DNA of 64,000 bases from Toxonevra muliebris. Its lineage: Eukaryota > Arthropoda > Insecta > Diptera > Pallopteridae. Under the pieces are notes generated by a model. The model ran no database searches, was not told the DNA's origin, and saw only the letters and a program-made list of their open reading frames with translations. The position numbers were made by a program, and so were the translations under genes. The stretch's first letter is position 1. Every line of letters begins with the position of its first letter. The DNA is taken from the NCBI GenBank assembly GCA_963691655.1, contig OY829326.1, positions 80,841,235 to 80,905,234 on the forward strand, read 5' to 3'. Positions 23,301-34,855 of the stretch are shown piece by piece.

Positions 23301-24925
23301 TTTTGACCAATTTCAATTTATAGCAATTTATGGCAAACAATTAGGAATGAATATAAAAAAAAAAAAATTAAATGTAACGAAAAATCTCAAAAAGGAACTT
23401 GACAAGCTTTTCCATTCATCGGGAAGTGGAAAGGAAAGATTGCGGCACATTTTAATTTTAATTTCATTTCGTTTCTTTTTTGTATGTTCGCTGCCACGTT
23501 TTGACATAAAATCCATAATAATTTTTGTGACCCAAAAATGTTCGTACTTTACTTTACTTTTGCTGCATCTGCTAAAATTGAATAATTAGTAGCAAGTAGC
23601 AGCAGCAGTAAAACGATTTTTTTTACCACTAGATACACTTTGCATTTGTGTACGCCCACCACAATCAGAAGGGAAGAAGAAGCCCTTGTTAAAAGCTTCC
23701 CTTGTTCTATGTCGCAACGACTTTTCTACCTTCATCATCCCCGTTTTTTTTCTTCCACTTTGAATGTGATATACTCTGAATAATATATATAGAATCTTTT
23801 GCATACTTTTGTCAACCAACCAAAGATAAAATCTAGAGCAGTCAAAGTGCTCCATCCATTCATTTAAACAACGCCAAAAGATAGATACAAATGTAGCGCG
23901 CAGACACGAGACGAAACTTTGATTGTTGTTGTTATTGCGTTGAAATGAAATAAAATAAAAATAAAAAGATTGAAGAAGGAATGAATTAAGAAGTCACTTG
24001 AAAGAAATGCTAAACGAATTTCAAAACGCTTCAACGAAAGCCGAGAATGGAGCGTGTGAATGTCGGAGGGCAGAGTGTAGAAGAGAGCAAAAGATGAAAT
24101 AAATTGAAAAACAGATGAAGATGCAAAGCAAAAGGGACTAAAGGGGGACCAAAAGTGATAGACATTCGTTCGTTTGACCAGTCTTATTTGGTATTGTAGT
24201 TGGTTGATCTGCAAATGACAAAATAACAAAATTAAGCAGTAAACGAATTGCAAAAAGTTTTAACAAAGTAAGTTGTACACTTAGTTGCTGATTTTACTGA
24301 CGACTGTGGTTTAGAATTTTTAAATTAGAATTTATATAAGTTGGAAATTTTCCATTCGATGTAAGAATTGTTAAAACAAAACCAAAAAAAAAAAAAAAAA
24401 TACAACAAAAAAAAAGCTTTGCTTTTTGCCGCAGCCGTTCAATTAATATCTGCCAACCACCAACACCACCCAATCTGGCTGGCCATTAATCAAACACTTC
24501 AATTGGAGACATTTCAATTAATTTTTTATTCGTTCATTCGTTCATTCGAACATCCAACATCCTTCTGCCTTTCCTTACCACTTCTTTCTCTTTGCTCCTT
24601 CACTAATTAAATTAAATTGAGACATATATGCAATTTTAAATGAAATAAACAACAAGTAAATAAATAAAAAAATCTAATTAAATGTGGATTATAATAAATT
24701 ACTTGTATTTAACATTGAAAAATACTTAAATTTATCATTCATTCTGTTATTAAAAATTTTGATAATTTTACATTTGTTTGTAACAACACACACTGGGACA
24801 AAAAGTCAAAATTAGGCAACAAAATATACAAAAGAAAAATTGGCTCTTCCGGAAGGGCGATTTATTTAAAAGCTTGCACTTAGACTAGCATCAGTGTACA
24901 TCTTAGGTAAATCAAGCTGTAAAAC
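20330..24925. other. mub: Intron 1 stretch, no identified gene
   Basis: 4.6 kb of AT-rich DNA. Small frames are low complexity. The AATAGCCTAACCCGACTTAAG word near 20483 is shared with about 11070. The T-rich part at 21960-22640 and the pyrimidine/purine asymmetry at 23590-24250 show no motif I can name. Confidence 0.5.
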
Positions 24926-24935
24926 TTAGCATTAA

Positions 24936-25559
24936 CCCATTTCTGCCTAATAAATAGAAAAATACCTATGAAAATCGTTTTTTTTTTTTTCACAAAATCT
25001 CTAAAAAGTTTGGGTCAAAGATATCGTAAAAATATGGATAGGGATGGTGAGTTAAAAGATTAAAATATCTTAGGTTACTAGAGGTCGCCTTAAAATTCTG
25101 TCATTCACCTAGAGTTACCAGACTCCAAAAATCACGAATTTTCCGGAGGTGGAAATTGTGGTATTGGAAAACAGAAAATTTAGAAAATGGAGCAAAACCA
25201 AGCTGGAACATTAAGCTTCATATCTTACTTTTCCAACAACTCAACTTTCTACCGATCGCATTATTTACAAGCGAGTAATAGGTTATTTACTGGTTTGGGT
25301 GCTTTTCTACCCATACAGCTATAGTGGTAAGTAATCCGAGTGGTTTTTGTTAACAAGTGTTGCCGTAAAATGCACTTAGCAGTTATATTAGAAAATTTTC
25401 AGAAAAAAGTTGTCACGATGGCCTAATGGGTAGAAAAATACCCAATGAATATCTAAGTAACGCAATGAAGCTGCACTTTTTCATTTTGTACCAATTCTAG
25501 GTTGTGCATGAGATTTTATCAAAATTGTATGGCTAAAACTGGTACCAGCCAGAAATGGG
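24936..25559. mobile_element. piggyBac-like MITE, TTAA-flanked (CCCATTTCTG tips)
   Basis: TTAA at 24932-24935 is followed by CCCATTTCTGCC. The right end reads GCCAGAAATGGG followed by TTAA at 25560-25563. The pattern of TTAA target sites and CCC...GGG tips is the piggyBac hallmark. The 624 bp interior has no transposase. Immediately to the right lies a piggyBac-type C-terminal relic and another ATTAATGGG-TTAA end at 26078, so this may be a nested or composite arrangement. Confidence 0.8.
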
Positions 25560-25564
25560 TTAAA

Positions 25565-25950
25565 GACTTCGTTTCGCACAACCAGATTCTGGTGTTATGT
25601 TTTGGATCAATGATTTCTTACTGGTTATGACAGTGATGTCAAACTCTTTGAAACATGTGCCGATGATTCGTGCTAAACGACTACCTATTAGCCAATTCAA
25701 TTTCCCGGTGAATGTTGCGGAAGCTTTGATATCACCAAAGTTTTGTCATGGTGGGCGGCATACGCCAAATGAACAAGAAAATCATCTTGCAAAGAAATTG
25801 GCAAAACGTGAGCGTTGTCGCCAACGTGGTATCAAACTGAGCTTAATTGAAAAAAAATGTGGATCATATCTGTATGTAATTTTTTTCGGTTTTTGAAAAT
25901 CATCCATTTTTGGCCTTGGAAAAAGGCATGGTAACTTTAAGATTCCGCCT
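25565..25950 (+). pseudogene. piggyBac-like transposase, C-terminal relic
   Basis: The frame from about 25567 reads RPDSGVMFWINDFLLVMTVM region, then VPMIRAKRLPISQFN, FPVNVAEALISPKFC and KRERCRQRGIKLSLI. In piggyBac/PGBD transposases a W-x-D/N-x-K core strand is followed by an LxVAExLI-like helix and a Cys-rich C-terminal domain (RCxxC...GxxxxxxxxCxxC). The order seen here fits, with a large gap where the DDD core should be and several cysteines lost. The frame breaks after about 25896. Identification is by pattern only. Confidence 0.5.
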
Positions 25951-26077
25951 CACTTCCTGTGCCCATCCTGCCTTAATGTAATAAAGAAACTTTGATTGCA
26001 TTACCTCCTACCAGCCTAAGATATTACATTTTCTGCCAGCATCTTTAATTATTTAAATACTCAGAAGCATTAATGGG

Positions 26078-26081
26078 TTAA
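26078..26081. other. TTAA next to an ATTAATGGG end
   Basis: ATTAATGGG followed by TTAA looks like the right tip of an older piggyBac-like element that would enclose the relic at 25565-25950. The left tip was not separated from that of the 24936 element. Confidence 0.4.
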
Positions 26082-26109
26082 TCTCTACGTAGAAACTATT
26101 TAAACAACG

Positions 26110-27110
26110 AGGAAAAGGGCAAACTTTTTGGTTTCAGAGAGGTCGGTCTGCTTGCGTGAAACTTGCTAGAAAATTCAATAGATCTGATAGACAAATTCAA
26201 AATTATTTAAAGACATGAAGTAGTTATGGCAAAAACAAGGATGCACCAAAACCATTCCAAACAAGATGAGCGCTACATTATAATATGGCATACAATTAAT
26301 GAAAACGTAAACACTGAATTGCAAAAGAATGTGGCTTGGTAGACCACAACTCATGTTTTGATCCGTTTTCCGCACATCATAAGACAAAAACTAAAGGAAA
26401 TGCCCAGAAATTTTGTATTTCTGCCAAATTTTCTATTGGTATTGAAACCAATTTTTCGATTTTAAATTAATTTTTCCAAAGAGAAAGAAGTTAATTTGAA
26501 CTTATATTGGACAGATATCAGAAAAGAACCTCGACATTTTCCTAAAAGTGATTTTCGTGCAGGCACATTAATGACTTGGGGAATGTGGAATGTGGTGAAA
26601 ATAGTTTTTCCAAGTAGTGAAATGTTGAGGAGGAATCTGCTCCCATTTTCCAGAGTTGAAAACTCTTTATATGCACCATGGGAATTGCTTAGGAACAAGC
26701 TTGATATAGAGTATACAAAATCGGATTTTGAACAAATTCAAAATGAAGGTGGAGTCAAAATAAATCCAACCATATATTTTGTTAGTGTCTTGGAAGCTGT
26801 ATTGAAGCCTTGCCTATGCACATACATATTTAGGCCGCAGGCCATAGACTTTTCAACAGGACCTATCACCATCTTACAAAGCAAGCGAAGCTTTACCATG
26901 GCTGAGAAATAACGTTTTGCACTTCATTTCTTCGGTACAATGGCTGGTAAATTCTTCGCATGCAAACCCGTTGGACTTCCCTATTTGGGATGTTTTGAAA
27001 GCCAAAGTTGGCACTAAATATACTAAAGTAGCAAAACGATCTCTTTCTTTGGGTTTAATAAAAAAAATATTTCAGAATAAAAAAATTACAGCCTTTTGAT
27101 TTGGTAACAC
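26110..27110 (+). pseudogene. Tc3-like transposase relic, nearly full length but decayed
   Basis: Plus-strand fragments in order: KLARKFNRSDRQIQNYLK (HTH), YGKNKDAPK (linker), LYWTDIRKEPRHFPKSDF, AGTLMTWGMWNVVKIVFPS (core strand after the first Asp), then in another frame FQQDLSPSYKASEALPWL and HANPLDFPIWDVLKAKV. YWxDxRKEPRxF...F.xGxLMxWG and FQQD.xPxHxA are Tc1/Tc3-type signatures. The second catalytic Asp is the D of FQQD. Stops and frame changes abound. TIRs were not found. Confidence 0.8.
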
Positions 27111-27559
27111 TTCATGTCATCCACACTGCATGTGATTTGCAACTTTCCCCTTAATTCAGTGCTATTATTTTTGTCGCAGCTGTACAGATGTATAGCATAA
27201 ACCACGTGCCACTAAATAACTATGGATAAGAACATAAATATATCAAGAAAGGATATTCGTCTTGCGAAAGCAAAGTAGATGAAAAAACTTGAAGCTATTA
27301 GAACAAATTACTTGGCAACTAAAGCATCCGAAAAGAAACAATTAAATTAATGAGCTCGTAAAAGATATTGTTAAATGCATAAAATAAAATGATTAAAATG
27401 GAAATATACAGTAGCAAAAATATAATAAACGGATAAATTAACTTAAAGAGACTGGAAGTACGTATTGGTCGACGATTGAGAAAATATTGAAAATAACATT
27501 GCAAGCGAAATATTTTTATGACCAACTTCAAACAGTTAACATTCTGACTAACACGAATT

Positions 27560-27995
27560 CGAATTAATTCTGGAAAAATTTAAATTACTGATGTAAGCCG
27601 TCAAAAATTTCATGGATTTCGACGTCAAACTCAAGTCAGCCCAAATTTTCCACAAATTTCAAAATACATATGATACAAATGAGCCATCGCTTGTGACTGT
27701 TTCTGAGTAGTTTCAAAGATTCCAAACCCGGTATTTTTCAGTGGAGGACGATTCTAGTGAAGGTCGTCGGAAATCTTCTACCAACGATACAAATGTGGTC
27801 TTGGTGAAAGCTTAAACTGACCAAGATCCAAAATTGATCCCTGAAATGATATCTGATGAACTGGGGCTTAAATGCCGCGGCTATGTCACGAATATTAGAA
27901 AATCATCTGAGATACCTACAGAAATCTCCTCGATGGGCTCCGCGAATTTTGAATGACGGTCAAAATTAGCACGTGCTCGATTTGCTTTATATTTT
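27560..27995 (+). pseudogene. Mariner-like transposase relic (N-terminal half)
   Basis: The frame around 27675 reads YDTNEPSLVTVSE, then FQRFQTRYFSVEDDSSEG, then TDQDPKLIPEMISDELGL and, after a frame change, RYLQKSPRWAPRIL. The W.RFK.G.xSVEDxxxxGRP and ..MIxxxLGx words match the paired HTH region of mariner-type transposases. The catalytic core is absent and internal stops are present. Confidence 0.7.
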
Positions 27996-28099
27996 CTTAC
28001 AAAATTTGAAATCTTAATAGGCGATAAGCCTAGGTTTTAAAAGTACGACCTGGGAACTAAATAGCATATCACACGTTAAAGCAATACAATAAAAATCAC

Positions 28100-28925
28100 C
28101 AGTAAAATAATTTTCGCTAGATTTGCAGACAGTAGAAAATGGCCAAATCCAACTTTTTTCGCACTTTTAGGTTAAGGGGTCAGTACGGATTTATTTCTGA
28201 AATAAATCGATTTTTTTAAAACAACAATTTCGTATACTACAATATATACCTGTAGAAATAAAGGTAACGACTAATATATAGGTCGAAGTGTTCAAGAACA
28301 TGTTAAAGAAGCCAATACAATACAATAGAAACGTCTGAGAGCGCAGTGAGACCGAATGGCAAGAACATAGCCATAACCTAAAGACAGTGACGGATACAGG
28401 AAACATTTATGGGGGGGCCGAAATAAAAAATAAAAATTCTTCATATGAACCAAAACGCGGTCTGGAGCATTTTTTTCTCGTTCGTGTATCGTTTTTTTTT
28501 TTTTTTTGCTTTTTCATAAACTTTATTTCGATGACTAACAATTTCAAAGTTATGGGTTACGCATTTTGGGGATACCCTGTTCTTGTAGCAAAGCATTTCA
28601 CAATTTCTATGATCTATTTCCAAGGTAAAGGATCGTGGAAAATATAACAATAGGATACATTTATTCAGTTTTCGGTTTTAGATTGGTTTATAATGGGTTC
28701 AGAATTAGTAGAATTTTAAGAATAATTTAAGGTCGCTGATTCCTACCCTGTATTCATATTTTCTCTTTGCCATCTGGGATTTTCTTTATATCGGCCCGAA
28801 ACCTTTAATTTTGCTTTTTTTTTGGTGGATTTAATTCTCTACCTGAGGATAGAACCCGTTGAACTGGTACTTGAGTCACGTATTTCAGAACTAAATCACC
28901 GAAATGATCCATTTTATTAGAACAA
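28100..28925. other. mub: Intron 1 stretch, no identified gene
   Basis: Contains AGTGACGGATACAGG followed by GGGGGGGCCG near 28385-28425, an end type often seen on non-autonomous elements, and a poly-T run at 28492-28507. No partner end found. Confidence 0.4.
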
Positions 28926-28929
28926 TCTA

Positions 28930-29420
28930 TTTGGACATTTTTTAAGAATTTAACCCAAAATGGGGATCGAAACTGAGGCAGATGGAACTCCAGTTAAGCA
29001 CTCATCCACGAAGTAACCATTGTTGTCTGACAAAGAATGATAGGACTTTAATACCAAATAAAATGAGGCTGGAAGTAAATTTTTTAATTTGTATAACAGA
29101 CTTTGATGCCAAACTTTTTCCAACGCTTCTTGAATGCCCAAAAATATGGCAGAGCAATATTTTTTGCGTTCCAGAAAGTCAGTGACAATATTGATGATAT
29201 TGCTCAGGAGTACCGTGCTTATGACGATTGGTGATTCGGAACTATAATCTTATTTTCTTGTATTATTAACAATCTACTACTTCGAATATTTTTGAGAATA
29301 TTCCCAGTAAACTTATAGGTCTATATGAGAGCACTGAGTTTTCAGGTTTATTTGGTTTTGGTATCATTATTAAGTATTTCAGCACATTTCCATACAAAAG
29401 GAAAGTGGTTTAATGAGCAA
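28930..29420 (-). pseudogene. Jockey-clade reverse transcriptase relic
   Basis: Minus strand, from 29420 down: YGNVLKYLIMIPKPNKPEN, SVLSYRPISLLGIFSKIFE, then further down QEALEKVWHQSLLYKLKNLL and FYLVLKSYHSLSD. These are RT motifs 1-2 (IPKPxK...YRPISLL) and motif A (the xxAFDKVWHxGLLYKL block, with D changed). About 160 codons remain, with frameshifts and stops. Confidence 0.85.
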
Positions 29421-29429
29421 GATTATTAA

Positions 29430-30255
29430 TTTTTCTTATAATTGAAAGTAAATCGTAATAACTAAAAACAACAATAACTAATTATGTCCACCTTTTTGCC
29501 TGTTTAAGTTATTGAATTTTTAAGTTTTTGAAAAACTTTTAGGAGGAGGGGGAAGAGGAAATACGAGTTTCAAGCAAATCATAAAAATTCATAAAAAACA
29601 AAAAAATTTTCAAAAATGTATTCGCGTTTTCGACCTGGCTAACACGATTTAGAAAAAAATATTGGACCTACTGAGATCAAATTTAAATATTTATTAATAG
29701 TTAACATTATTTTTAAACAATTTAAGTTGTAAACAAAGCCAAATGACATAAATTAAAAAATTTATGTAATTTTGCTTTTTTTTATCGGGCTTACTATAGA
29801 TCTAATTTTTAAGATAACTATTGATCTAATTTTTAACAAAATCAAATAACCTTTAGATTCATTGTCAGCCAGAAAAATCCAGGGATAACTTCAAGCAGAT
29901 AACTCTCCGAAATGCATCATCAGATATAGAAATATAATTTTTTTTATCATTTTGAGACATCTGTTTTTACTTATGTATTAAAAGACTTGGTTATAAAAAT
30001 ATATTTTAATATGAAAAATAAATTCTTGAAAATAGGTACAATAAACCCAAACTGGCCCCTTAATTTTTCTTGAAGTTCTGCATCCCAATTCAGGGACGAA
30101 TATATATTTCTAAGAAACCATTGCTTATTTTCAATAATCTAAATCTCCGAAAGCCAGTGGTAATTGAATTTGAGAAGCTCAAATATAACTTTTAAGAATA
30201 GTTTTTAATGTTGGATTTACTGACTTAAGAAATGTATTGAAGTTAATGGAAAATA
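29430..30255. other. mub: Intron 1 stretch, no identified gene
   Basis: AT-rich, no motif or repeat structure recognised. Confidence 0.5.
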
Positions 30256-30260
30256 TGAGC

Positions 30261-30452
30261 GCTATTACACGCTGCATGGTCTATTACACGCTGGATTTCG
30301 TTGCTTGCATGTCGAATTTGATGGGAATTGGAGGGGATGAAAAGGTAGCGGGGTAAACTTGCACGGTTGCTGATTTTGCTCCTTATTCCTCTCACCACCA
30401 AACTCGACATGGAAGCAACGAAATGCTGCATGACCATGTAGCGTTTATTAGG
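30261..30452. mobile_element. Foldback MITE (TTTCGTTGCTT arms)
   Basis: GGATTTCGTTGCTTGCATG and TCGAATTTGATGGG on the left are mirrored on the right by CCACCAAACTCGACATGGA and AGCAACGAAATGC. The arms are about 60-70 bp with a loop of roughly 55 bp. CGCTGCATGGTC at the left matches the complement of GACCATGTAGCG at the right. Non-coding. Confidence 0.65.
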
Positions 30453-30570
30453 CTCTATGTAGAGATAATGAGACATGAGATTATTTTATGAAATAAAATT
30501 GAGCTTTTGATAACCCCTCTGTATTCTGTTCTGGAATTAAATTTGAGTCAATTTCATAGTTTCCTAATTA

Positions 30571-30590
30571 AAAAAAAAAAAAAAAAAAAA
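30571..30590 (+). repeat. Poly-A tract
   Basis: A run of about 20 A residues, without a recognised retroelement body immediately upstream. Confidence 0.8.
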
Positions 30591-30797
30591 CGAAACAATG
30601 GATGCGTGCAAGGCACACAAGATATTTGATGTGTAAGCAGTTAAACCAACTGAATGTCATATACATAAGCTCACATATGTATAGCCATTTATAGGGATTT
30701 AATGTATAATCTATATGCTTAGGTAATTAATTCAAATTAAAACAATTCTTTTATAAACTTAAAAACTTATTAGATATCATTATCTTTTATATATAAT

Positions 30798-30926
30798 AGC
30801 CCAATTCACCATAAATTGCAAATGGTCTTGCATCATTGCAAATGCAAATTTTTATTCCATATCTCATATATTTGTTGTTGTGATAGCAGAAATATATTGC
30901 ATTTGCACCAAATCGTGAATAGGGCT
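30798..30926. mobile_element. Short MITE (AGCCCWATTCAC tips)
   Basis: The left tip AGCCCAATTCACCAT is mirrored by ATCGTGAATAGGGCT at the right. TTGCAAATG/CATTTGCA words lie inside both ends. 129 bp, non-coding. A related end occurs near 58850. Confidence 0.6.
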
Positions 30927-31129
30927 GACATGTTGTAGTTGCATCATTTTTCTTTTACTCAATGCATCGGGAAACATTTTATAATGCCGTGGTTTGCTAT
31001 CATTATCACTACATTTTGTTTATACATTTATTGAAACCCAGATTCTTATTCCTTATCATTTTATATTGTTTTTATATTTTAAAAAATATTTTATTTTAAT
31101 CCAATCTAACTAACCGAATGCAAAATCAA

Positions 31130-31410
31130 TCAAACGCCTGTGTTTGCTACGGCGACTTCTCTGCTTGCATGGTATAGTCGACCTCCACACGTTTAACACC
31201 AACAAATATTTCTGCCACGAATAAATGTACACACACATTTTGTTTTCGTATGTACATATATGTGTGAGTAAATTGATCGAAAACTCCGCTCGTATTTTAA
31301 TTTCTCCCTCTCTTCTTCTCTTCTCTCTTCTCTTTGTTGTTTAGAGTAGCACAGTCGTGCCGCACAGTAGTGTGAGCGATAGGGGAACTGGACGTTACAG
31401 TTATCTTACA
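31130..31410. promoter_or_regulatory. GC-richer island in intron 1, possible regulatory DNA
   Basis: Contains GCTACGGCGACTTCTC, GTCGACCTCCACACG, a CT-rich run at 31303-31333 and CACAGTCGTGCCGCACAG. It stands out from the AT-rich surroundings and has no transposon signature. A regulatory role is only a guess. Confidence 0.2.
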
Positions 31411-31650
31411 TCTTACGTTACAGTTATTCTTATATTTTACACATTTGAAATTTCGCCCATACCGTGAGCTAAAATATTTACACATCCAAAAAACAAATAT
31501 TTATATAGTAATTAGTTGCTTCTGACTCTAGTAGGTACTAATATTAATTTGTCGCTGTTTTGTAAATGCACGAAGCTACGAATTTGTAACTGACCCGACG
31601 CATTATGAAATAAGGTAAAGATTATTTAGGTACAGATTTCTAACTAAAAC

Positions 31651-31762
31651 ATGGCTGCCATGTTCTGAAATTCACTTTCGAGTGAAATTGAAATCAAAGC
31701 AGTGCAATTCATATTGCTGTAATTTCTATTTCACCCGAAAGTGAAATTCAGAACATAGCTGT
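31651..31762. mobile_element. Small foldback element (TTCACTTTCG arms)
   Basis: CATGTTCTGAAATTCACTTT on the left is mirrored by AAAGTGAAATTCAGAACAT on the right. GTGAAATTGAAAT and ATTTCTATTTCAC also pair. The arms are about 45 bp with a short loop. It could form a stable hairpin if transcribed. Confidence 0.65.
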
Positions 31763-31769
31763 AAGACTT

Positions 31770-32935
31770 AACATTTTCAAACTACAGTTGAATAAACTTA
31801 CATAACCTAATGACTAATTTATGAAATATGTAAAATTTTATTTGTTGAAATAAATCATACTAATTAAAATATAAGATTTGAAAAAGAAAAAACTATTTAT
31901 TGCAGTTTTTTGAAACGTTTTGATAAGAAAAATAAAAATTGTTAAGTTCTTTACTGTAGTAGCCCACCACTTCACTTTAGATGGAAAAAATATAAACTCA
32001 ATTCAACTCGCACGCCAGGCTAACTGCAGGAAATGCTTGAAATTAAATACTTTAGCCTTTATTTCATCACGAATATTATGAGCATTTCATATTCCACTGG
32101 TTTGAAACTGCTCTACATTGCGTGCGGTGGATTTTGATAAATGAAACATTTTTATATGGCACGTTGATAAACCAAAAAAGAAGAGTCAGCTGAAAACGCG
32201 GGAAAATTATTTTCGTTGATTTTTATGAAATTTATTTTTCTTCTACCATAATTTATTATTGTCAAAGAATATTTGCATGGCTTAGATTTGAAACAAAAAC
32301 AAAAAACGAAAATCTGGCATTTTTTTTCTTTTTAAGTGCTTTGGCCCATTAAATTAGGAATTATGCAGTATCATGCATAGGTTCACAAATCCCTTCTTTA
32401 ATCTTTTATGGACTACTTAAATATCAATACAAAATCTAGCTATGTGAGTAAACAAAAATTAAAAGTTTATTTATATAAGGTATAAATATGTTGATGAGAA
32501 TGATTAATGAAAATAATAAATTGTAAATTACTATGTTAATAACATGGTTAGTGGACATAAGAAGATATAATACTACATTTTATGTAAATTAAAAAAAAAA
32601 ATTTAGTGTAGTTTTCAGTTTCATTTCAATTAACTTTAAAATGGAAAATATCCCAGCACTAATAATATAAAGAGTTTTAAGTAATACTTATTATCTACAA
32701 ATCTATTATTATTTTTATATTTAAATTAAATCAGTTGAAAATATAATGAGTTGTTAAAAAATAAAAAAAAGTGTTAAATAGCAATAGAATACGATTGCAA
32801 GTGTTTATAAAGCAAATTATTACAGCGCAAAAAGTAAATACAAACCAACGAAAAAATAAAGGTTTAATAATAAAAATAATGAAAACAATAGTGAAGTGAA
32901 ACCAGTTAAACAGGTCGTAAAGAATATATGGTAAG
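31770..32935. other. mub: Intron 1 stretch, no identified gene
   Basis: Strongly AT-rich, no motif recognised. Confidence 0.5.
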
Positions 32936-32941
32936 TATTAA

Positions 32942-34121
32942 CCCTCATCGGTCCCCTGTATCCAATATGATACAATTTCAATATATTCAATCAAATATAT
33001 ATTCTATAGTTATTATCCGATTCAAATAAAAAGAGGGTTCATGTAGTTAAGTTTGAGGGGGAATATAACGCTATATAAAACAAGTAGTTGTATGTGCGAC
33101 ACTGTATAAAAAAGTTACAAATCGGTCCCTGTGTATCCAATATGATATTTACATATATGCATATTTATGGAAATCGTGAAGAAAGTAATTTTTCATCAGC
33201 ATTAGAAGCAGTTTAGAAGAAAAAAGCACGAGAAAGACGAGTGACATTGAAAATTTATAGCAAAATATCCGAGTTGAAATGGCTGCTGACCCAAGCACTG
33301 CGTATTTATCAAAGGATAAAACAATTCAATATTCTTATGAGCCAGTTGATGTAATTGTTCTAGTTTCATATAGAAATAGTGCTGATATTGTCTCAGGCAT
33401 GTATTGTGATCTATTTCTTTCCTTTCCTTTATTATATGCAATACATATAAAAATATGCGGTGCTTGAAATGGTTTGCTGGAATGTGTCTAATTTATACAT
33501 TTGTAGGTCCAAGAATGAACGCCTAGTCTAAAATTGACACCTGTGCTTCTTTCTGCATTCTTATTGTAACGCAGTTATGGGACGATGAGAATGGTACAAT
33601 GTCTCTCAAAAAATTCAAATTGATCCGAAATTGCATTCGAATCGATGGTAAAACCAATAATTGAAAGTCATTTTAAAATGCTTACATCATCGCGCGCTCG
33701 AAAAATTGTTGAAAATATAAGGCTGGGCTCGAATTTTAATCTACAGCATTTGGAACCAAGACGAAAAGCGGCTAGATGTTTGTTCACAATCGTCCGTTCA
33801 GGCCTAAGCGTGTCTCCAGATAGCCATCCCAATCCACCCATATGTACATATAAAAACTATCAAAATATACACTCAGATCGCGGCATCCACATAATCGAAA
33901 TAATATGGTAAAACACTTCACTACTCATTTTTCATTTATTTTCGTTATAATTTGTCATTAAAAAAACATTAAAAATGTGAATTGATCTTGAATAATAAAC
34001 TTAATAAGTATGCAAATAGTTCTATACACTATATGTGTTGATGTAATCCATTTTTATTAATTGTATCATATATGATACACTAGGGACCAATTAAGGTAAT
34101 TTTTTGAGGGACCGATGAGGG
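32942..34121 (+). mobile_element. piggyBac-like element, 1.18 kb, TTAA-flanked (CCCTCATCGGTCCC tips)
   Basis: TTAA at 32938-32941 then CCCTCATCGGTCCCC. The right end GGGACCGATGAGGG then TTAA at 34122-34125. The inverted tips are 14 bp and perfect. CCAATATGATA words follow both the left tip (twice) and, inverted as ATCATATATGATAC, precede the right tip. Inside, two plus-strand fragments remain: MAADPSTAYLSKDKTIQYSY (33279) and PIIESHFKMLTSSRARKIVE (33650). The SKDKT word is like the N-terminal half of piggyBac transposases, but the catalytic core is missing. An internally deleted, non-autonomous copy. Confidence 0.85.
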
Positions 34122-34129
34122 TTAAGAGT

Positions 34130-34535
34130 TGTAATACAATAATTTTACCTGGAAAAAAAATTATGAATGAATTAAAAAGTTTAACCAAACATACAGAAAA
34201 AAAATAATAATTACTCATTTGTTTATGTACTTTATTCATTTTATATTGTTTAATAAATTTTTATTTGATCATAATTAAAAATTACTTTTTAATTTATTAT
34301 TTTTTTGCCAGAGAAAATAAAAACATAAGGTGAAATTGAGAATTGAGGGGAAAAAGAATAATAAATTCTATAAATTTAACCAAATCGGAAATTAATAATT
34401 TAAAATACAAACGTACATTCAATAAATGCATTTGTAGAATTAAAAATGTAGAGCTCAAAAAAATTAACTTAAATTTTTTATGATTTTTGAATACTGAATA
34501 ATAGGTGTATGTGGGTAAAGTATACCTACACAGCC
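34130..34535. other. mub: Intron 1 stretch, no identified gene
   Basis: AT-rich; nothing recognised. Confidence 0.5.
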
Positions 34536-34537
34536 AT

Positions 34538-34855
34538 CTGCACATGGTGCCTAAAAAGAATAGCCAGTGGTGTTCATGTGAGGATTACCGTCGACAGATA
34601 CCTTATTCCACACATACACGACTTTGGATGTAGTCTTAGAGGAAAGTCCACATTTTCGTTCGACAATTGATCTGGTTCGAGCCTATAATCAAACCACGGT
34701 AGCACCTGAATATGTATCTAAAACAGCTATCATCTTCCTTTTAGACTTTTTGAGTTCTAGTATATGAACTTCGGATTATGCTGCTCAAACGTTTCAAAGG
34801 TTCATGGTTTCGAATTTTGTTTCCCGTATCTGCATCTTTTATGTTTATAGTCACC
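34538..34855 (+). pseudogene. Ty3/Gypsy reverse transcriptase relic
   Basis: Reads LHMVPKKNSQWCSCEDYRR, then in shifted frames YLIPHIHDFG, SLRGKSTFS, SKTAIIF-like remnants, AAQTFQRFM and finally FCFPYLHLL. In Gypsy polyproteins these blocks are HxVPKKdg.WRxCxDYRxLN, YPxPxIxDf...LxGxxxFSxiDL, NAAQTFQRFMD and the active site F(C/V)xxYlDD. The last is seen here as YLHL, so the active site is lost. LTRs, gag and integrase are not visible. Several frameshifts within about 105 codons. Confidence 0.8.
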
